64,000 nucleotides of DNA, from NCBI GenBank assembly GCA_005878635.1, contig VBLS01000110.1, positions 9,689 to 73,688 of the forward strand. Reading direction: 5' to 3'. The DNA comes from Methanobacteriota archaeon (GTDB lineage: Archaea > Thermoplasmatota > Thermoplasmata > RBG-16-68-12). Positions 37,581-45,919 of the stretch are shown in pieces. The position numbers and the translations under genes were made by a program. The notes beneath the pieces were generated by a model that searched no databases, was not told where the DNA came from, and saw nothing but the letters and a program-made list of their open reading frames with translations. Every line of letters starts with the position of its first letter. Within the stretch, counting starts at the first letter, position 1.

Positions 37581-37590
37581 AAGGAGGTGA
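37581..37590 (+). promoter_or_regulatory. strong ribosome binding site of rpl12
   Basis: AAGGAGGTGA, a full complement of the 16S anti-Shine-Dalgarno end, lies six bases before the rpl12 ATG. Most genes here lack such a site, so it fits the need for several L12 copies per ribosome. Confidence 0.8.
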
Positions 37591-37596
37591 ACACGA

Positions 37597-37905
37597 ATGG
37601 AATACATCTATGGGGCGTTGGTCCTGCATGCGGCCGGCAAGCCCGTGAGTGAGGACAACCTGAAGAAGGTCCTTACGGCGGCCGGCGTGAAGGTCGACGA
37701 GACCCGCGTGAAGGCCCTGACCGCCGCGCTGGAAGGCGTGAACATCGACGAGGCCCTGAAGGCCGCCGTCGCGATGCCCGCCGCCGCGCCCGCGGCACCG
37801 CCCCCCGCCGAGAAGAAGGAAGAGAAGAAGAAAGAGGAGAAGAAGGAAGAAGAGAAGGTCTCCGAGGAAGAGGCGGCTGCAGGGCTCGGCGCGCTCTTCG
37901 GTTGA
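37597..37905 (+). CDS. rpl12: large-subunit ribosomal protein L12 (P1)
   Basis: This stalk protein recruits translational GTPases. The N-terminal dimerisation domain begins [15 protein letters not shown]. An Ala/Pro hinge ([11 protein letters not shown]) and a Lys/Glu-rich run follow, and the chain ends in [12 protein letters not shown], the conserved factor-binding tail. Length (102) is normal. It is the last gene of rpl1-rpl10-rpl12. Confidence 0.96.
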   Translation: MEYIYGALVLHAAGKPVSEDNLKKVLTAAGVKVDETRVKALTAALEGVNIDEALKAAVAMPAAAPAAPPPAEKKEEKKKEEKKEEEKVSEEEAAAGLGALFG

Positions 37906-37960
37906 ACCGAATCGCTCCGGCCTCTTCCCGGCGACGTCGAGCGTCAGCGAGAGCGAGTCG

Positions 37961-38281
37961 TCATGCCTCGCCCTTCTTCGCAGCAGCTTGCGCCCTCTTC
38001 CCTCGCTCCTTCGCCGTGAAGCCGGTCGCCTTCTCGAGGAAGGTGTTGAAAGCCTTGATCGTATCCGTCGCGACGTGGTCGGGGGCGCCGGATTTCATGG
38101 TTGTGTCCACGAACAACTTCTTTCCGTCGGTCCAGGCGACCATCCGCTCAATCGCGCCGAACGTGACGATGATCCGGTTCCCCTCCGTCCCGGCGCCCGC
38201 GAAGATCTCCGCGGCGATCACCCGGAGCCCGTCCCCTTCCAGGGCCTTGGCGGCTCCCCGTTTCAGCTCGTATTCGCGCAT
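37961..38281 (-). CDS. DUF5611-like small protein
   Basis: The protein has 106 residues beginning MREYELKRG, a pattern I associate with the archaeal DUF5611 family of unknown function. It has a compact alpha/beta region (VIAAEIFAGAG, IIVTFGAIERMVAW, KKLFVDTTMKSG) and a basic C-terminal tail (TAKERGKRAQAAAKK). The longer open frame upstream overlaps the RaSEA gene and is discarded. It lies 38 bp downstream of RaSEA in the same direction, so the two may be cotranscribed. The family name is from memory, so the function is left open. Confidence 0.65.
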   Translation of the reverse strand: MREYELKRGAAKALEGDGLRVIAAEIFAGAGTEGNRIIVTFGAIERMVAWTDGKKLFVDTTMKSGAPDHVATDTIKAFNTFLEKATGFTAKERGKRAQAAAKKGEA

Positions 38282-38319
38282 CGCATCCGTTTTCGGGAAC
38301 TTCGCGGGTCCTAAGAACG

Positions 38320-39336
38320 TTACGTCTCTAGGACCGCCAGGGGGTCCGCCGGGGTCAGCATGAACTCCTGCATCTCGGAGTACGCGCGCCAAACGTCCTT
38401 GCATTCGCAGGACAGATCGTCGAAGTCCCTTCGAAGGCCCAAGGAGAATTCCTCGATCGCATTCACGACCCTGCGGTCGCACGATCCACAATTGTGGGCG
38501 CCGCGCACCATCCCGCCCGCGGTCGGATGGGATTTCACGTGGGCCTTCACGTCCCGGGTTCGCTCGAGGACCTCGACGACGGACCACAGCCAGGGCGGTC
38601 GGTATTCGCCGCGACGGAAGAGACGATCGACGATCGTGCGACTCTGGACGTTCACCGGGTTGAAGGAGATCGTATCGCTGTGCGGGTCCGCCTCATGTCC
38701 CGATCGCACCGCGTCCTCGATGGCTTCGCGTTCCGTGAGGAACGGGGGCTTGACCAGGAGGTACGTCTTGACCGTCGCGCCGGCCGCATGCGCCAGGTCC
38801 GTCGCGTGCGCGTGTTCTTTGAGTCCCCAAACCTTGTTGACGGATTGACGGAGGACACGGTCGTTGGTCGACTCCAGGCCCAGCGCGATCTCGAGCTCCC
38901 TCACGTGATTCATCGCCGCCTCGACCTGCTCCTTCCGCAGCAGGTGTGACAGGGTCTCCACGATGACCTTGTCGCAACGGTCGCCCAATTCATGGAGGAT
39001 TCTCTCCCGAACCTCCGGCGAGACTTCGTGGTCGTCGAAGAAATTCCCGGACGTGTAGACCTTGACGAGGGGCTGGGATTCGTGTTTCCGGAGGACCGTG
39101 TCGACTTGATGCAGGATGTCTGCCGGCGCGACTTCTTGCGCCACGTCGTTCACGTAACCGCACATTGAGCAGCCGCTCGCCCGAGCCCAGTAGCAGCCGC
39201 GCGTCCGGAAGATGATCACCCAGGCGTCCACGATGTGGCCGTGGAGCAGATCCTTCTCGGTCCAGGTGGAAATGTATTCCCGCGGATCGAAGTCCCGCGG
39301 TCGCCGTTCGTCCTTCGCTAGTTGCGCGAGGCGCAT
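38320..39336 (-). CDS. archaeosine biosynthesis radical SAM enzyme RaSEA
   Basis: RaSEA works with ArcS to convert preQ0-lysine-modified G15 of tRNA into archaeosine. The radical SAM cluster site is GCYWARASGCSMCGY (spacing C-x7-C-x2-C), as in this family rather than the usual C-x3-C-x2-C. KVYTSGNFFDD, VETLSHLL and GLESTND are further family segments. Two further Cys groups near the C-terminus (NCGSCD and LSCECK) could bind metal. Length (338) is normal. ArcS and ArcTGT are not in this window. Confidence 0.87.
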   Translation of the reverse strand: MRLAQLAKDERRPRDFDPREYISTWTEKDLLHGHIVDAWVIIFRTRGCYWARASGCSMCGYVNDVAQEVAPADILHQVDTVLRKHESQPLVKVYTSGNFFDDHEVSPEVRERILHELGDRCDKVIVETLSHLLRKEQVEAAMNHVRELEIALGLESTNDRVLRQSVNKVWGLKEHAHATDLAHAAGATVKTYLLVKPPFLTEREAIEDAVRSGHEADPHSDTISFNPVNVQSRTIVDRLFRRGEYRPPWLWSVVEVLERTRDVKAHVKSHPTAGGMVRGAHNCGSCDRRVVNAIEEFSLGLRRDFDDLSCECKDVWRAYSEMQEFMLTPADPLAVLET

Positions 39337-39379
39337 GGAGTCGCGTCGAACGGCGCGGGGCGGAAAAACTTTTGCGGCC

Positions 39380-40861
39380 TCAGCGACGATCCCGGACGGC
39401 GGCCAGGCCTAGGATGACCCCGACGGCGAGGAAAACGCCCGCGAAGAACCGGAGGCCGAAGGCCACGTCGGGTCCGAGGAGCGATCCGCCGGCGGACGAA
39501 AGGGAGGATGGAAGGTCGACGAGGACCTCGTAGAGGACGAAGAGGATCATGCCGAAACCGACGAGACTGATCCCAGTCTCGGGATTTCGGTGCCGGTGCG
39601 CAGAAGGCGTGGCGATGGTCGCGACCGACCGCGGGACCGCGACGCCGGAACCACCGGCGAGCGTCGAACGTTCGGGCCTCGGGAGATCCGCGGGGGCGTA
39701 CCGCCGACAGTCGTCGCACCACCATCGCTCATATTGCGAGATCCATCGGAGGGCGGCCCCGCAGGTCGGGCACACGAACTTCGATCGGGCCTTCGGAGCG
39801 TAGGCGCGACAGGAGTAGCAATACCACCGGTTGTACTGGGGAATGTACGTCAACTCACGACCGCACCGCGGACACGGATGCTCGACGCGAGCCACGGGGA
39901 TCGTCGGGCCCTCCGCGATTGAGGCCGGTTGTGGTCCCGCAGCGGCGGTCGGGGGAATGTACGGTTCGACGACAATCGGCCTTGACGGCTGCGGCTCCTC
40001 GACCGGGGGTGCAGTCGACCAGATGACCGGAGGCATCTCGCGACGGGGGATGTCCGGGACCATCCTCGGCGCGGCGGTGATGAGTTTGGGCGGAGTTTTC
40101 ACGGGTTCGGCGATCGGCTCACTCGGGGTCGGTGTCGCGGTTGTGACCGGCGCGCTTGGAGCCACTGGCGCCTCTTCGACGGCGGGGGCTTCGGCTTGGG
40201 CGGGAGCCGGTTGCGGTTCCTCCTTCACTTCGTGCTCATCGAGGTAGGTCAGGAGCCTCTCGCGGAGCTGTTCCTTCGTGCCCGTCGGATCGAGACCGTA
40301 GGCCTTGCAGAGGTCGAGCAAGACCAGTTTTTTCGCCTCGAGAATTTCCGTGCGGATCAGCGGGGGCGTTTCGACTTCTGCGGCACCCTCCTCGGAAGAG
40401 GTCTCCTCGGCGACAGGTTCCTGGGTTGGCTCGGCGCCCGCGGGCTCGGGCACCGCAGCTGGCGGGACCTGAGGCGTCGGTTCCGGCGAGACGTCCGTGT
40501 GCTCCGGTTGGGGTTCTTCGGGTTTCGACTCTTCGGAGCTTGGCGCCTCGCTCTTCACGGGCTCGACGAGGATCAGAGCGGCCTCCGTTGCCGCGGCTGG
40601 CTCGGAGGACGCGGGAGGAGCCGTGTCGACTTTGACGTCCATGAAGACGCCTTCCGGCGGATAGGCGTTGCACCGGAAGCAATAATATCGATCGAATTGC
40701 GTGACGAACGACAGGATGCCCGTGCACATGGGGCAACGCTTCCCCCCTCGGTCTCCGAATCCCTCGGGAGCGTATCGGCCGCATGCGTAACAATAATTCC
40801 GATTGTACTGCTCGAGAAAAGCGAGCTCGCTACCGCAGTTTGGACAGGGGAGACCGGTCAC
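39380..40861 (-). CDS. membrane protein with four zinc ribbons and a SAP-like domain
   Basis: The chain begins with two zinc ribbons (CPNCG...CYACG and CPMCTG...CFRCN, residues 6-70). A long Pro/Glu/Ala-rich linker follows, then a SAP-like helix pair (EAKKLVLLDLCKAYGLDPTGTKEQLRERL, about 178-206), another disordered linker and two more ribbons (CPRCGR...CYSCR and CPTCG...CDDCR, about 335-395). Two hydrophobic helices end the chain (about 430-485). SAP domains commonly bind nucleic acid, and the linkers suggest a flexible membrane-tethered scaffold, but no function is known. Each ribbon has a Tyr/Trp-rich loop (QYNRNYCY, QFDRYYCF, QYNRWYCY, QYERWWCD), showing internal duplication. It is divergent from tRNA-Thr. 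Confidence 0.75.
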   Translation of the reverse strand: MTGLPCPNCGSELAFLEQYNRNYCYACGRYAPEGFGDRGGKRCPMCTGILSFVTQFDRYYCFRCNAYPPEGVFMDVKVDTAPPASSEPAAATEAALILVEPVKSEAPSSEESKPEEPQPEHTDVSPEPTPQVPPAAVPEPAGAEPTQEPVAEETSSEEGAAEVETPPLIRTEILEAKKLVLLDLCKAYGLDPTGTKEQLRERLLTYLDEHEVKEEPQPAPAQAEAPAVEEAPVAPSAPVTTATPTPSEPIAEPVKTPPKLITAAPRMVPDIPRREMPPVIWSTAPPVEEPQPSRPIVVEPYIPPTAAAGPQPASIAEGPTIPVARVEHPCPRCGRELTYIPQYNRWYCYSCRAYAPKARSKFVCPTCGAALRWISQYERWWCDDCRRYAPADLPRPERSTLAGGSGVAVPRSVATIATPSAHRHRNPETGISLVGFGMILFVLYEVLVDLPSSLSSAGGSLLGPDVAFGLRFFAGVFLAVGVILGLAAVRDRR

Positions 40862-40957
40862 GCAATCCCGCGGAGCCCGGCTGTCTCGAATAAAGCCTTT
40901 TCCTCGATTCCCAAGAATGAGATTCTTTCGTCGGAATCCGATTCCAAGACCGCGAAA

Positions 40958-40969
40958 ACGCTTTTAGCG
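40958..40969 (+). promoter_or_regulatory. TATA box of tRNA-Thr
   Basis: ACGCTTTTAGCG lies 23-34 nt upstream of the tRNA 5' end, the standard archaeal distance. Confidence 0.5.
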
Positions 40970-40991
40970 GCACTCCCCATCGGCACATCGC

Positions 40992-41064
40992 GCCACCATA
41001 GCTCAGTCGGTAGAGCAGCCGCCTTGTAAGCGGCAGGTCGGGAGTTCAATTCTCCCTGGTGGCT
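40992..41064 (+). tRNA. tRNA-Thr (anticodon TGT)
   Basis: The fold is a full cloverleaf: acceptor GCCACCA/TGGTGGC, D arm with GCTC/GAGC, anticodon stem GCCGC/GCGGC with loop CTTGTAA (anticodon TGT), and T arm GGGAG-TTCAATT-CTCCC. Discriminator is T. No intron and no encoded CCA. Confidence 0.96.
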
Positions 41065-41095
41065 TTCTCATTCGACGAATGCGACGGGGATCCGA

Positions 41096-42472
41096 TCACA
41101 GCGTTACATACACCGTGATCGTGACGGTATGTGTCAGCGAACCCGAGGTTGCCGTGATCGTGACCTCGTAGGTTCCGAGAGTCGTCAACACGCTTGCTGA
41201 GACGGTCAACGTCGACGTCGCGGTCCCACCTGAGACGACGCCGACGACGTCGGGATCGACACTCGCCGTTGGATAAACGAGGCAGATGAGGGACGCACAA
41301 GCGACGGACGCACTCAGGCTCACGTTCCCGGAGAAGCCTCCGATGCTCGTCAGCGTGATCGTGGATGTCCCAGAAGATCCGATGTGGATCGTCAGGCTGT
41401 TCGGTGATGCGCTGATGTCGAAGTCTGGGGGAGGCGGGGGCGGATTCGGAGTTGCCGAGACTTCGTTCGATCGAGGACTTTCTCCCGCGGCGTTGGTTGC
41501 GGTGACTTGGTAGAAGTACGATTGACCATTCGTCACGCTAGTGTCGGAGTAGGTTAGGACGGTCCCGACGGTCGCGAGGAAGGTCGCTCCCCCGGACGTC
41601 GTCCCTCGGTAAATCTGGTAGTTGGTTATCGGAGACCCGCCATCGGAGGCCGGCGCCTGCCACGACAGGCCCACGTTCCCGTCCCCCGCGACGGCCTCCA
41701 GGTTCTGAGGGGCCGACGGGGGCGTCACGGATGACGACAACCTCCAGGCCGTGAAGGGGTGCAATTCCCAGTGCCAGGGGCCTTCCCAGAAGACGAAGCC
41801 TTGGACATCGAGCGAGATGCTTCCGTTGGATTGTTGCTGGGCCAGCGTCGCGTTATCGCAAAAGGGAACCCCGACGCCGCAGTATCCCTTGCCCAACCAG
41901 TCTCGATCGATCTCGATTCTCAGGTAACCGCTGGGCGTCCCGATCGTGATGACCTGTCCCCCGTTCGTGCAGACGGTCTGGTTGCCCGGATACCGGCCAC
42001 CGCCGTTCTGCCTCGAGTACCATTGCGAGCAGTCGGTGGTCTTGACGGCGTAACCGTACAGAGAGACCCCATTGATTTGGACGAAGGAAGAGGTCGCCTG
42101 GCCGGAGATGTTCGTGATCGTGCACGGCGGGGAGAGGGCGCGTTCCTGCGGGATGCCTCCGGCGGTCGAGTTCGTTTGGTAACGACTGCCGTTGACCGTT
42201 TGGGACGGATAGGCGGGCCCCAGGACATCTCGGATCGTCACGAGGTCCGCGGTGCAAGCGACGTTCGGATTCCAGGACGTGAGACCCGAATCCTCGACCA
42301 AGTGTCCGGCTGAAGGTGACCCGAACGAGTTCCAGAACGCATTAGCAAGTGGCGTGGCCGCGAAGGCTGCGACCGTGAGGCTCATGACCAACAGGAGGAC
42401 ACGGAAGGCCCAGCGTGGCACGCAAGGTCGTGCTCGCTGGCGCTGCTCGGCCCGATACGGGTCGCCTCGCAT
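41096..42472 (-). CDS. secreted or surface protein with fibronectin type III and Ig-like domains
   Basis: An N-terminal hydrophobic segment (about residues 22-45, VLLLVMSLTVAAFAATPLANA) is a signal peptide or anchor. The unrecognised first region (about 46-250) has several Cys (VACTADL, CTITN, DCSQWYS, VCTNGG, YCGVGVPFCDN) that could form disulfides. A fibronectin type III domain follows (about 253-343, PSAPQNLEAVAGDGNVGLSWQAP), then a Pro-rich spacer and an Ig-like repeat with LTIHIGSSGTSTITLTSIGGFSGNVSLS. The chain ends in beta-strands with no C-terminal anchor. It is likely a cell-surface adhesin or binding protein; the ligand is unknown. Confidence 0.72.
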   Translation of the reverse strand: MRGDPYRAEQRQRARPCVPRWAFRVLLLVMSLTVAAFAATPLANAFWNSFGSPSAGHLVEDSGLTSWNPNVACTADLVTIRDVLGPAYPSQTVNGSRYQTNSTAGGIPQERALSPPCTITNISGQATSSFVQINGVSLYGYAVKTTDCSQWYSRQNGGGRYPGNQTVCTNGGQVITIGTPSGYLRIEIDRDWLGKGYCGVGVPFCDNATLAQQQSNGSISLDVQGFVFWEGPWHWELHPFTAWRLSSSVTPPSAPQNLEAVAGDGNVGLSWQAPASDGGSPITNYQIYRGTTSGGATFLATVGTVLTYSDTSVTNGQSYFYQVTATNAAGESPRSNEVSATPNPPPPPPDFDISASPNSLTIHIGSSGTSTITLTSIGGFSGNVSLSASVACASLICLVYPTASVDPDVVGVVSGGTATSTLTVSASVLTTLGTYEVTITATSGSLTHTVTITVYVTL

Positions 42473-42713
42473 GAACGAGGTCTATGCCTTCCAGGGTATC
42501 ATCCGGCCGTTTCTTGTTGTCGAACAATGAACACGTTTGACTCCGAGTGCACTCACGACCGCGGGTGGTCTCCGCGCGAATCCGTGCACCAACGCCGATT
42601 TGCGATGACCCATTCCTCCGAGGGGCCTGGATTCCGGCGGCACGGGAACGATTGTGCGGCGAGGCTGTCGCACACGACCAATTCACTTGGAGGCGGGTTC
42701 GGTCCTGACCCGT

Positions 42714-43226
42714 TCAGATGCCTCGTGATGAACCTTTCGGGTCCGTCGGGGAAGCCTCGAGGAGAATTCCCGCGAGGTTCTGATCCCGCGGAACCCATCG
42801 AAATTCGATGTCGAGATCGGAACTCAACTCTCTCGCCCTTGCATGCAAAGGCACCAAGTGCGGTGTCTTGACCCGATACTCGCCCTGCATTTGGCGGATC
42901 ACGAGCTGGGAATCGCCGCAGATGACGTAGCCTTTCGGGCGCGTTCTTCTTCCTATCTGGTGGACGTGCTCGAGGAGAAGGATGAGCGCGATGTACTCGG
43001 CAATGTTGTTGCTTCGCAGGGGACCCGATGGCGTTTGCAAGTCGGGGACCTCGCGGACGATCTCGTGGTCACCGACGGCGAACGCCGCTTTCATCCGGCC
43101 TTTCGTCCCGAACTGGTTCCGAGGGCAGGCGCCATCAAAATAGCAACGAATCCGGTCCCCGTTTGTTCGGTCCACGATCCACGCAGCACGCCTCAGGGAC
43201 TTGAGCTTCGCTGTCGACTCGCCCAC
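42714..43226 (-). CDS. ribonuclease HI-like protein
   Basis: The fold matches RNase HI, which cleaves RNA in RNA-DNA hybrids. Three of the four carboxylates are visible: Asp31 in YFDGACPRN, Glu77 in NNIAEYIAL and Asp105 in ICGDSQLVI. The closing motif, usually VPREQNxxAD, reads VPRDQNLAGILLE, so the fourth Asp is Gly153. The N-terminal 25 residues are an extension. It may be a weak nuclease, or it may be inactive and act as a hybrid-binding protein. The gene ends with a short tail and is followed by about 240 bp with no gene I can support. Confidence 0.77.
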   Translation of the reverse strand: MGESTAKLKSLRRAAWIVDRTNGDRIRCYFDGACPRNQFGTKGRMKAAFAVGDHEIVREVPDLQTPSGPLRSNNIAEYIALILLLEHVHQIGRRTRPKGYVICGDSQLVIRQMQGEYRVKTPHLVPLHARARELSSDLDIEFRWVPRDQNLAGILLEASPTDPKGSSRGI

Positions 43227-43353
43227 AAGGGGATCTCAGCTTTTGGTGTCCGCCGAGGTGCGGAGGGACCCACGACCCTCGGGTATCTTGAACCCGATTT
43301 TGGTGAAAAGGTCGAGGCGGCCCGCTTGAGGCCGCCTCTTGAAAAGGTGGGTC

Positions 43354-43473
43354 CTAGCCGCAGCACGCGCAGCAGGCGCCCGGGCCGCAACATCCGGCGC
43401 CGCAACACCCCCGGGCCTTGGGCTCGGGAGACGCGCGTTCCTGCGAAACGTCCGATGCATGGGACGGTTCCAT
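43354..43473 (-). CDS. 39-residue cysteine-rich peptide
   Basis: This small ORF is too short for routine gene calling. From ATG at 43473 it encodes 39 residues: a charged N-terminal half (MEPSHASDVSQERASPEPK) and a C-terminal half with eight Cys in four CC pairs (GCCGAGCCGPGACCACCG). Nothing else in the half is bulky, as in metallothioneins. It is divergent from a TrmB-like regulator that also ends in a CC pair, with a shared TATA element about 35 nt upstream of its ATG. A metal-binding or metal-delivery role is inferred from Cys density and context. It could be a chance ORF, but the composition is unlike the Arg/Pro-rich shadow ORFs of this high-GC DNA. Confidence 0.6.
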   Translation of the reverse strand: MEPSHASDVSQERASPEPKARGCCGAGCCGPGACCACCG

Positions 43474-43513
43474 GTTATCTACTTCTTCTAGGTAGTAGAC
43501 AAGTTCATATATT
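43474..43513. promoter_or_regulatory. bidirectional promoter of Cys-rich peptide and TrmB-like regulator
   Basis: CATATATT at 43506-43513 lies 22-29 nt before the regulator ATG (leaderless message predicted) and reads as AATATATG toward the peptide gene on the other strand. Between it and the peptide start is an imperfect inverted repeat (TCTAC/GTAGA arms within 43478-43499), a candidate operator. Confidence 0.5.
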
Positions 43514-43534
43514 CTCCCTCCCTCAGGCTCGTAG

Positions 43535-44320
43535 ATGGCGGAAGGGAAGGCCCGCGCGAACGCGCTGCTGCACGAAGCCTTGGAACCCTCCTTAGATCGG
43601 ATCGCGGGTACCCTGCGAGAGCTCGGCGTCGGCGGCCCCGCCGCGGACGCGTTCTGCGCCCTCGTCCGGACGGCGGACGCGACCGCTTCGGAACTCGTGC
43701 GGAAAACGGGAATCCCCGATTCGAAAATCTACTATGCCCTCGATGAACTCGCTGAGAAAGGCTTGGTGGAGGTACAGGCGGGCAAGCCGAAAACGTTCCG
43801 TGTCGTCCCGCCGAAGGAAGTCGAGATGCGCCTGTCCCGGATGGTGCAAGCGGAGTACGATCGTCGTCGGGCCGCGACCGTTCGCGTCACCTCCCTGCTG
43901 GAACCGCTGCGTGCCGCGACCAAGGCGCCATCCATGGACGTCGCTTTCATCGTGAAAGGTTTGCCGAACATCGTTGCTCGGGCGCGGGCGCTCATCGGGT
44001 CGGCCCGGAAAGACGTCGTGTTCCTCGCTTCGGATGAAGCCGTCTTCCGGAAACTCGAGGAAGACCTTGTGCGAACCTCGCGCCGGCGGGTCCGAATCAG
44101 GTTGGCGGTCCCGGAAATAGCGGTCGCGAAGGAGCTCGAGAAGGCCGCCGAAGTCCGTTCGATCATCTGCGATTGCATGCTCCTCGTCGCCGACGGTCAG
44201 CAGGTCTTGACGATGTCGCGGACCCGAGACGGGGACGCCTACGCGATCACGTCGACGGATCCGACGCTGGTGCAGCTCGGCCTCGACTTTTGGGAAAGTC
44301 CGCGGTGCTGCGTCCTCTGA
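43535..44320 (+). CDS. TrmB-like transcriptional regulator with cysteine-rich C-terminus
   Basis: The N-terminal winged helix (about residues 25-90, LGVGGPAADAFCALVRTADATASELVRKTGI, PDSKIYYALDELAEKGLVEV) matches TrmB-type regulators. A coiled segment and a C-terminal sensor domain (about 130-255, MDVAFIVKGLPNIVARARAL) follow. Cysteines cluster in the sensor part: ICDCM near residue 211 and a final RCCVL. That pattern and the divergent Cys-rich peptide suggest a metal or thiol-reactive sensor, though this is inference. The ATG is well placed behind a TATA box for a leaderless message. Confidence 0.75.
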   Translation: MAEGKARANALLHEALEPSLDRIAGTLRELGVGGPAADAFCALVRTADATASELVRKTGIPDSKIYYALDELAEKGLVEVQAGKPKTFRVVPPKEVEMRLSRMVQAEYDRRRAATVRVTSLLEPLRAATKAPSMDVAFIVKGLPNIVARARALIGSARKDVVFLASDEAVFRKLEEDLVRTSRRRVRIRLAVPEIAVAKELEKAAEVRSIICDCMLLVADGQQVLTMSRTRDGDAYAITSTDPTLVQLGLDFWESPRCCVL

Positions 44321-44465
44321 CCGGCAACCGCGATCCGACGGTTCTCCTCCCGGCGAACCGGCGCCACGCCAGCGCCTAGAACCGCACTTGCGACGAAAAA
44401 GGGTCACGGTTAAATACAATGTTATACAGTATTCATTCCGGCCCGATTTGGGCCAGGCCACGAGG

Positions 44466-44852
44466 ATGCTTCAGCCTCAAGAACTAGTGGTCGCCAAGCT
44501 GCTGCCGACGATCCGCGCGAGGCTCGCGCGGGAGCTCCTCCGGACGCACAAGATGAAGCAGATTGACGTCGCGCACTCGATGGGGATCACACAAGCCGCC
44601 GTGAGCCACTACAACACCCAGAGTCGAGGCGTCGACCAGGAAATGGTCCGCCTCTTCCCGGAGATCAAGCCGTTCGTCCACGGCCTCGCGGAGAGCATCG
44701 CGGGAGGCATGACCCTCTCCCAGCAGATCGCGAGCGTCAACCAGTTTTGTTCCAATCTCATGCTGACGGCCCGCTTTTGCGAGTACCACAAGGGCATGGG
44801 GGACATTGATCCCCACTGCACCGCCTGTTTTCCCTCGCCCCCGAGGCCCTAG
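44466..44852 (+). CDS. helix-turn-helix regulator with C-terminal cysteine motif
   Basis: This is a short archaeal regulator with an XRE-like helix-turn-helix (LARELLRTHKMKQIDVAHSMGITQAAVSHY) followed by a helical region and a C-terminal Cys group (FCSNLM, FCEYHKGMG, PHCTACF) that could bind a metal or Fe-S cluster. I take MLQPQELVVAKLLP as the start because the family begins there; an open frame extends 26 codons upstream through a TATA-like GGTTAAATACA (44407-44417). It is convergent with gmd and overlaps it by 4 bp. The target genes are unknown. Confidence 0.78.
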   Translation: MLQPQELVVAKLLPTIRARLARELLRTHKMKQIDVAHSMGITQAAVSHYNTQSRGVDQEMVRLFPEIKPFVHGLAESIAGGMTLSQQIASVNQFCSNLMLTARFCEYHKGMGDIDPHCTACFPSPPRP

Positions 44853-45844
44853 CCGCTCGGAACTCCTTTCGCCGGCCGGGTATCCTCGAGGGACCCGATT
44901 TCTGCCTCGACCATGATCCGCACGAGATCCTTGAAGCGAGTCTTCGGCTCCCACCCGAGGACGCGCTTCGCCTTGCTCGCATCCCCGCGCAGGTTGTACA
45001 CCTCGGACGGACGAATGTTCTTCTCGTCGATCGTCACGTGCTTCTCCCAATTGGAGATTCCGACGAGTCGAAAGGCTTCCGCGACGAACTCTCGGACCGA
45101 ATGCGCCTCCCCGGTCGCGCCGACAAAGTCGTCCGGTTCCTTGTGCTGGAGGATCCGCCACATCAGGTCCACGAATTCCGGGGCGTAGCCCCAGTCCCGC
45201 TTGGCGTCCAAGTTCCCAAGGGAAATCGTCTTGGCCAGCCCCGCGTGGATCCGAGCGACCCCCTGACTGACCTTGCGTGTGAGGAACTCCAGGCCCCTCC
45301 GGGCGCTCTCGTGATTGAACAGGATGCCGTTCGAGATGGACAGGCCGTGCGCCTCCCGGTAGTTCACGCAGGCCCAGTAGGCGTACACCTTCGCCACCCC
45401 ATAGGGACTTCGCGGGTGGAACGGAGTCGTCTCGTCCTGCGGCTCCCGGTCGACCCGCCCGAACATCTCGCTGGAGGACGCCTGGTAGAAGCGAGCTTCG
45501 GGGGCGTAGGCCCGGAGCGCCTCCAGGAGCCGCACGACCCCGAGGCCCGTGATCTCTCCGGTCAGGACGGGCTGCACGAAGGACGTGGCGACGAAGGACT
45601 GAGCCGCGAGACTATAGATCTCATCCGGGTGCGACTCCCGGACCGCCGCATTCAACGAGGATTGGTCGATGAGGTCCCCGTCGAGGAGGGTCACGTCCTC
45701 CAGGATGTGCTGGATATTTCCAATGTTCGGGACGCTCAAGCGGCGGACGAGCCCGTAGACCTCGTAGCCTTTCTTGAGCAGGAGTTCCATCAGGTAGGAA
45801 CCGTCTTGCCCCGTCGCGCCCGTGACGAGCGCGGACCTGGCCAT
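44849..45844 (-). CDS. gmd: GDP-mannose 4,6-dehydratase
   Basis: Gmd makes GDP-4-keto-6-deoxymannose, the precursor of fucose-, rhamnose- or perosamine-type sugars for surface polysaccharides. The NAD(P) motif is VTGATGQDGSYL. The catalytic Tyr-Lys pair is in PRSPYGVAKVYAYW, preceded by the Ser/Thr region ASSSEMFG. The substrate segment NHESARRGLEF and KRDWGYAPEFVD are typical of Gmd rather than other SDR dehydratases. The gene follows two glycosyltransferases in the same direction, making it part of a surface glycan cluster. No GDP-fucose synthase or 4-reductase is in this window. Confidence 0.93.
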   Translation of the reverse strand: MARSALVTGATGQDGSYLMELLLKKGYEVYGLVRRLSVPNIGNIQHILEDVTLLDGDLIDQSSLNAAVRESHPDEIYSLAAQSFVATSFVQPVLTGEITGLGVVRLLEALRAYAPEARFYQASSSEMFGRVDREPQDETTPFHPRSPYGVAKVYAYWACVNYREAHGLSISNGILFNHESARRGLEFLTRKVSQGVARIHAGLAKTISLGNLDAKRDWGYAPEFVDLMWRILQHKEPDDFVGATGEAHSVREFVAEAFRLVGISNWEKHVTIDEKNIRPSEVYNLRGDASKAKRVLGWEPKTRFKDLVRIMVEAEIGSLEDTRPAKGVPSG

Positions 45845-45919
45845 CGCACGCGAAAGTTCGCGTCCGCGCTTTAACGCTATCGCTGTGGGTGATTGGTCGC
45901 CGACTGACCCGGCGGTAGC

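Noticed and set aside
38282..38587. Upstream part of the DUF5611 open frame
   Set aside because: It overlaps the RaSEA gene in another frame and is low complexity.
42473..42713. Possible gene between the FN3 protein and RNase HI
   Set aside because: Short frames here overlap on both strands, show no motif and no start signals; I see nothing supportable.
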